The position numbers and the translations under genes are program-made. A stretch of 43,941 nucleotides of DNA from an uncultured Lewinella sp. (GTDB taxonomy: Bacteria; Bacteroidota; Bacteroidia; Chitinophagales; Saprospiraceae): NCBI GenBank assembly GCA_937873655.1, contig CALMYQ010000220.1, positions 1 to 43,941 on the forward strand, in the 5' to 3' direction. The notes under the pieces were generated by a model. It had not been told where the DNA came from. It made no database searches and worked only from the letters and a program-made list of their open reading frames with translations. This document shows positions 41,379 through 43,941 of this stretch, piece by piece. Positions within the stretch are counted from its first letter, which is position 1; every line of letters starts with the position of its first letter.

Positions 41379-43766
41379 ATGCAGAAATCCAATCCTTCCC
41401 GCTTTATGAAGCCATCCGTCAACTTGCTGTTTTGTGTATGCTTCCTGGCTATAACGGCCCTCCCTGAGCGGGTGATGAGCCAGGAACCTAACCTGCCGGC
41501 GCCCTGGGTCAGTTATCCTTCGGCCAACAATACCGCCTACGGGGTTTACCACTTCCGGAAAACCTTTGACCTGACCGTAGTCCCGAAATCGCTTCCGGTC
41601 CATATTTCCGCCGACAACCGGTACGAGCTGTTCGTCAACGGCAACCGGGTCTGCTTCGGACCGGCGAAAGGTGACCTGATCACCTACAAATACGATATCA
41701 TCGACCTGGCGCCGTTCCTGAAACCGGGAAAAAATCTGCTGGCGGCCCTGGTATTCAACCTGGGTCAGGACAAACCCATGGCCTTCATTTCGGCGCAAAC
41801 GGCTTTCCTGTTTCGAAGCGAATTGCCGGCATTCGCCTTTCTGAATTCAGACCAAAAATGGAAGGTATACCGCAACCCTGCCTACGACCCGATCGGCTAC
41901 CGCGAGCTGAAGCACTGGGAATGGGTGAGAGGCTATTACGCCTGCGGCCCCGGCGACGAGGTGTTTGCCGACCGGTTCCCCTGGGGTTGGGAGCTGCCTG
42001 ACTTTGACGATTCCGGGTGGCAGACCCCGGAAACCCTGGCCTTTGAGAACGCACCGCCCTGGAAACTGGTCCCCCGCAATATCCCCTTCATGGACACGCA
42101 CCCGGAACATCCCGTCCGGATACGAAAGACCACAGGCGTTGCGGCGCCCGACGGATTTCCGGACGGCAAAACCAGGTTTGTCATCCCCGGCGGCCAGAAA
42201 GCGACCGTATTGTTCGATTATGACCGGTTTACCATGGGTTATCCCGAACTCACCGTGGACAAAGGGGCCGGCAGCACGATCAGGATCCGCTACGCCGAGG
42301 CCCTGTACACGGAGCCGAATATCAAGGCGCACCGCGATTCCGTCAACGGGCTGACCATGTACGGCGTGTTCGACATTTTTCACCCCGACGGTCAATTGCG
42401 CATGTTCCGGCCGCTCTGGAAACGGGCCTTTCGCTATATCGAACTGGAGATCGAGACCGGCAAACAGCCGCTGGAACTGGTCTCCCTGGCCAGCCGTTAT
42501 TCGGGTTATCCGTATCCGGACATGGGGACCTTTCAAAGCAATGATGCCCGGCTCAACGCCATTTTTGAGACCGGCCTCCGCACCCTGCGCATGTGCTCCG
42601 GCGAAACCTACTACGACACCCCATATTACGAACAACTCTGCTACGGCGGCGACAACCGGCCCATCTCCGCCATTTCCCTGTACAATTCCACCGACGACCG
42701 GTTGTTCCGGGAAGTCATGCGCCTGTATCCCCAATCGGCCAACCGCGAGACCCGGTTGTTCAAATCGGCCTACCCTTCCCGTTTCGATTTCGACATGGGT
42801 ACCTGGAGCCTGGCCTGGATACAAAGCCTTTGGGATTATTACACCGTCCGGGGGGATTCCGCCTACGTGAGCCAGTTTGCGCAACCCATCGAAGAGGTGC
42901 TTGATTTTTTCCAGCGCAGCCTGGATGAATCCACCGGTCTGCTGGGGCCGATGCGCACCCAGAATTTCATTGACTGGAGTATCGACAAAGGAAGCCTGCC
43001 TTACAATGTCGTACCCTGGGAAAAGGGGCAGTCGGCCATTCTAAGCCTTTACTTCGCCCTTTCGCTGGATGCCGCCGCTCAATTGTTCCGGCACACCGGC
43101 CGGAATGAGAATGCTGAAAAATGGGAACGGGTTTCCGCCGGCATCAAAACTGCGGTGTATGCCCATTGCTGGGACGCCGAAAAGGGGCTGATGGCCGATT
43201 ATCCGGACAAAAGCCGGTATTCGCAGCATACCTCCATACTCGCCATCCTTTGCGACGGTGTTGCGCCGGCCATGCAATCCGGCTTGTTGGAGCGTTTGTT
43301 GTCGTACCCGGGTTTCGACGAGGTCGCCAGTTCCTATTTTTCGTTTTTCCTGTTCAAAGCCATGCAAAAGACCGGCCGGGAAGAGCTCATCCTGGATCAC
43401 CTCGGTTTTTGGGAACATTTTCTGGCCCGGGGCCACACGACCTTCGGCGAGACCGGTTTTGCCTCCCACGACCGTTCGGACTGTCATGCCTGGAGCGCAC
43501 ACCCGTCGTATTTCCTGCTCAGCTCCGTTTGCGGGATCAAACCCGGCGATATCGGATTTCACACGGTGGTCATCGAACCCCACCTCGGCAACCTGACCGC
43601 GCTCGAAGCCTCCATGCCGCACCCGATGGGCCGGATCTCGGTCAGTTATCACAAAAAAGGCAATGACCTGGAAGCCGAAATTGAATTGCCGGAAGGGATG
43701 AGCGGGAAGTTTGTTTATGCGGGGAGGGAGTATAAATTACATGGAGGAAGGCAGGTTTTTGATTGA
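41379..43766 (+). CDS. Second secreted alpha-L-rhamnosidase, GH78-type
   Basis: A 795-residue exported enzyme of the rhamnosidase superfamily, shorter than the GH78 protein at the other end and from a different branch. The start could be the ATG at 41379 or the one at 41406; the latter gives the tighter signal peptide (MKPSVNLLFCVCFLAITALP). The N-terminal beta domain includes FRKTFDLTVVPKSLPVHISA and NRYELFVNGNRV. The (alpha/alpha)6 barrel carries YYDTPYYEQLCYGGDNR with likely general acid Glu418, DFDMGTWSLAWIQSLWDYY, and HTTFGETGFASHDRSDCHAWS with likely base Glu691 (numbering from 41379). A C-terminal beta-sandwich ends the protein. It probably removes rhamnose from a different linkage than the first GH78. 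Confidence 0.92.
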   Translation: MQKSNPSRFMKPSVNLLFCVCFLAITALPERVMSQEPNLPAPWVSYPSANNTAYGVYHFRKTFDLTVVPKSLPVHISADNRYELFVNGNRVCFGPAKGDLITYKYDIIDLAPFLKPGKNLLAALVFNLGQDKPMAFISAQTAFLFRSELPAFAFLNSDQKWKVYRNPAYDPIGYRELKHWEWVRGYYACGPGDEVFADRFPWGWELPDFDDSGWQTPETLAFENAPPWKLVPRNIPFMDTHPEHPVRIRKTTGVAAPDGFPDGKTRFVIPGGQKATVLFDYDRFTMGYPELTVDKGAGSTIRIRYAEALYTEPNIKAHRDSVNGLTMYGVFDIFHPDGQLRMFRPLWKRAFRYIELEIETGKQPLELVSLASRYSGYPYPDMGTFQSNDARLNAIFETGLRTLRMCSGETYYDTPYYEQLCYGGDNRPISAISLYNSTDDRLFREVMRLYPQSANRETRLFKSAYPSRFDFDMGTWSLAWIQSLWDYYTVRGDSAYVSQFAQPIEEVLDFFQRSLDESTGLLGPMRTQNFIDWSIDKGSLPYNVVPWEKGQSAILSLYFALSLDAAAQLFRHTGRNENAEKWERVSAGIKTAVYAHCWDAEKGLMADYPDKSRYSQHTSILAILCDGVAPAMQSGLLERLLSYPGFDEVASSYFSFFLFKAMQKTGREELILDHLGFWEHFLARGHTTFGETGFASHDRSDCHAWSAHPSYFLLSSVCGIKPGDIGFHTVVIEPHLGNLTALEASMPHPMGRISVSYHKKGNDLEAEIELPEGMSGKFVYAGREYKLHGGRQVFD

Positions 43767-43848
43767 CAAGCCAAGAAGTAACGGGAAATTGCTGCTTTTC
43801 ATTTATTCGGGTGTTTTTAATTTGTTTGTCTCCGCCTTTGACCTTGTC

Positions 43849-43875
43849 ACTTTCTTTTGGCGCCCAAAAGAAAGT
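43849..43875 (+). terminator. Hairpin downstream of the second GH78 gene
   Basis: ACTTTCTTTTGG (43849-43860) and CCAAAAGAAAGT (43864-43875) form a perfect 12-bp inverted repeat around CGC, 82 bases after the stop codon. It is analogous in form to the CCTTTTTTGG hairpin at the left end and is followed by the TTGGTCC palindrome at 43887-43903. It is probably a terminator and part of a dispersed 3'-end repeat. Nothing else is seen in 43767-43941. Confidence 0.55.
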
Positions 43876-43886
43876 AACCACGCCTT

Positions 43887-43903
43887 TGGTCCACCGGACC
43901 AAG
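43887..43903. repeat. Palindrome TTGGTCC-ACC-GGACCAA
   Basis: Seven-base arms around ACC. With its flanks (GCCTTTGGTCC and GGACCAAGCC) it matches the reverse complement of the left-end element at 170-186, so the two form an inverted pair about 43.7 kb apart. Confidence 0.65.
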
Positions 43904-43941
43904 CCAGCGCGGGCATACGCAGCTGGGCCTAAAATTGCCCT

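Noticed and set aside
1..43941. Mobile element with transposase or integrase
   Set aside because: No such gene was found; only short non-coding repeats and palindromes are present.

Overview
The window looks like a chromosomal stretch of a Bacteroidota bacterium. The evidence is a SusC/SusD pair, type IX secretion (T9SS) C-terminal sorting domains, lipoproteins, short A-rich leaders without Shine-Dalgarno sequences, and matches to the Bacteroidota -7 box TAnnTTTG. The fairly high GC and the style of the proteins suggest a Saprospiria-like lineage, but that is only an impression. Almost everything belongs to one large polysaccharide utilisation locus for pectin. The combination of families (GH78 rhamnosidases, a GH140-type apiosidase, a protein built like the GH143-GH142 fusion BT1020, a GH141-like beta-helix protein, a GH43-like protein and PL1 lyases) points to rhamnogalacturonan II (RG-II), the most complex pectic glycan.

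Layout. 1-319: downstream repeats. 320-4012 (minus): large GH78. 4013-4376: divergent control region with two LacI-type operators. 4377-10152 (plus): LacI regulator, DapA-family lyase/aldolase, PdxA2-type dehydrogenase, DUF1537 sugar-acid kinase and a sodium:solute symporter, a compact cytoplasmic catabolic operon. 10240-18825: two T9SS-type secreted proteins of unknown function, then SusC and SusD. 18861-35330: an unbroken run of exported enzymes, namely two PL1 lyases, a beta-helix/DUF6298 fusion, GH140, GH43-like, GH143-GH142-like, a sialidase-like propeller, an exported TIM-barrel isomerase-like protein and a GH141-like protein. 35331-43941: looser flank with DUF3826, an orphan 114-aa ORF, a PafA-like phosphatase, a second exported isomerase-like protein, GH172 (minus) and a second GH78, separated by several unrelated intergenic repeat arrays.

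How it may work together. T9SS-exported lyases cut the homogalacturonan backbone outside the cell. SusC/SusD import oligosaccharides. Periplasmic and lipoprotein hydrolases strip rhamnose, fucose, apiose, arabinose and the ulosonic acids. The symporter imports an acidic product, and the cytoplasmic operon degrades it. The most interesting idea is stereochemical. Retro-aldol cleavage of the RG-II sugar Dha (3-deoxy-D-lyxo-2-heptulosaric acid) by the DapA-family enzyme would give pyruvate and a four-carbon aldehyde acid. Reduction of that acid gives exactly D-threonate, the known substrate of DUF1537 kinase plus PdxA2. The operon could therefore be a dedicated Dha catabolic route beside the gene for a Dha hydrolase. 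The reductase is not in this window, and the whole route is inference from gene content. No tRNA, rRNA, CRISPR array, transposase or integrase was seen.
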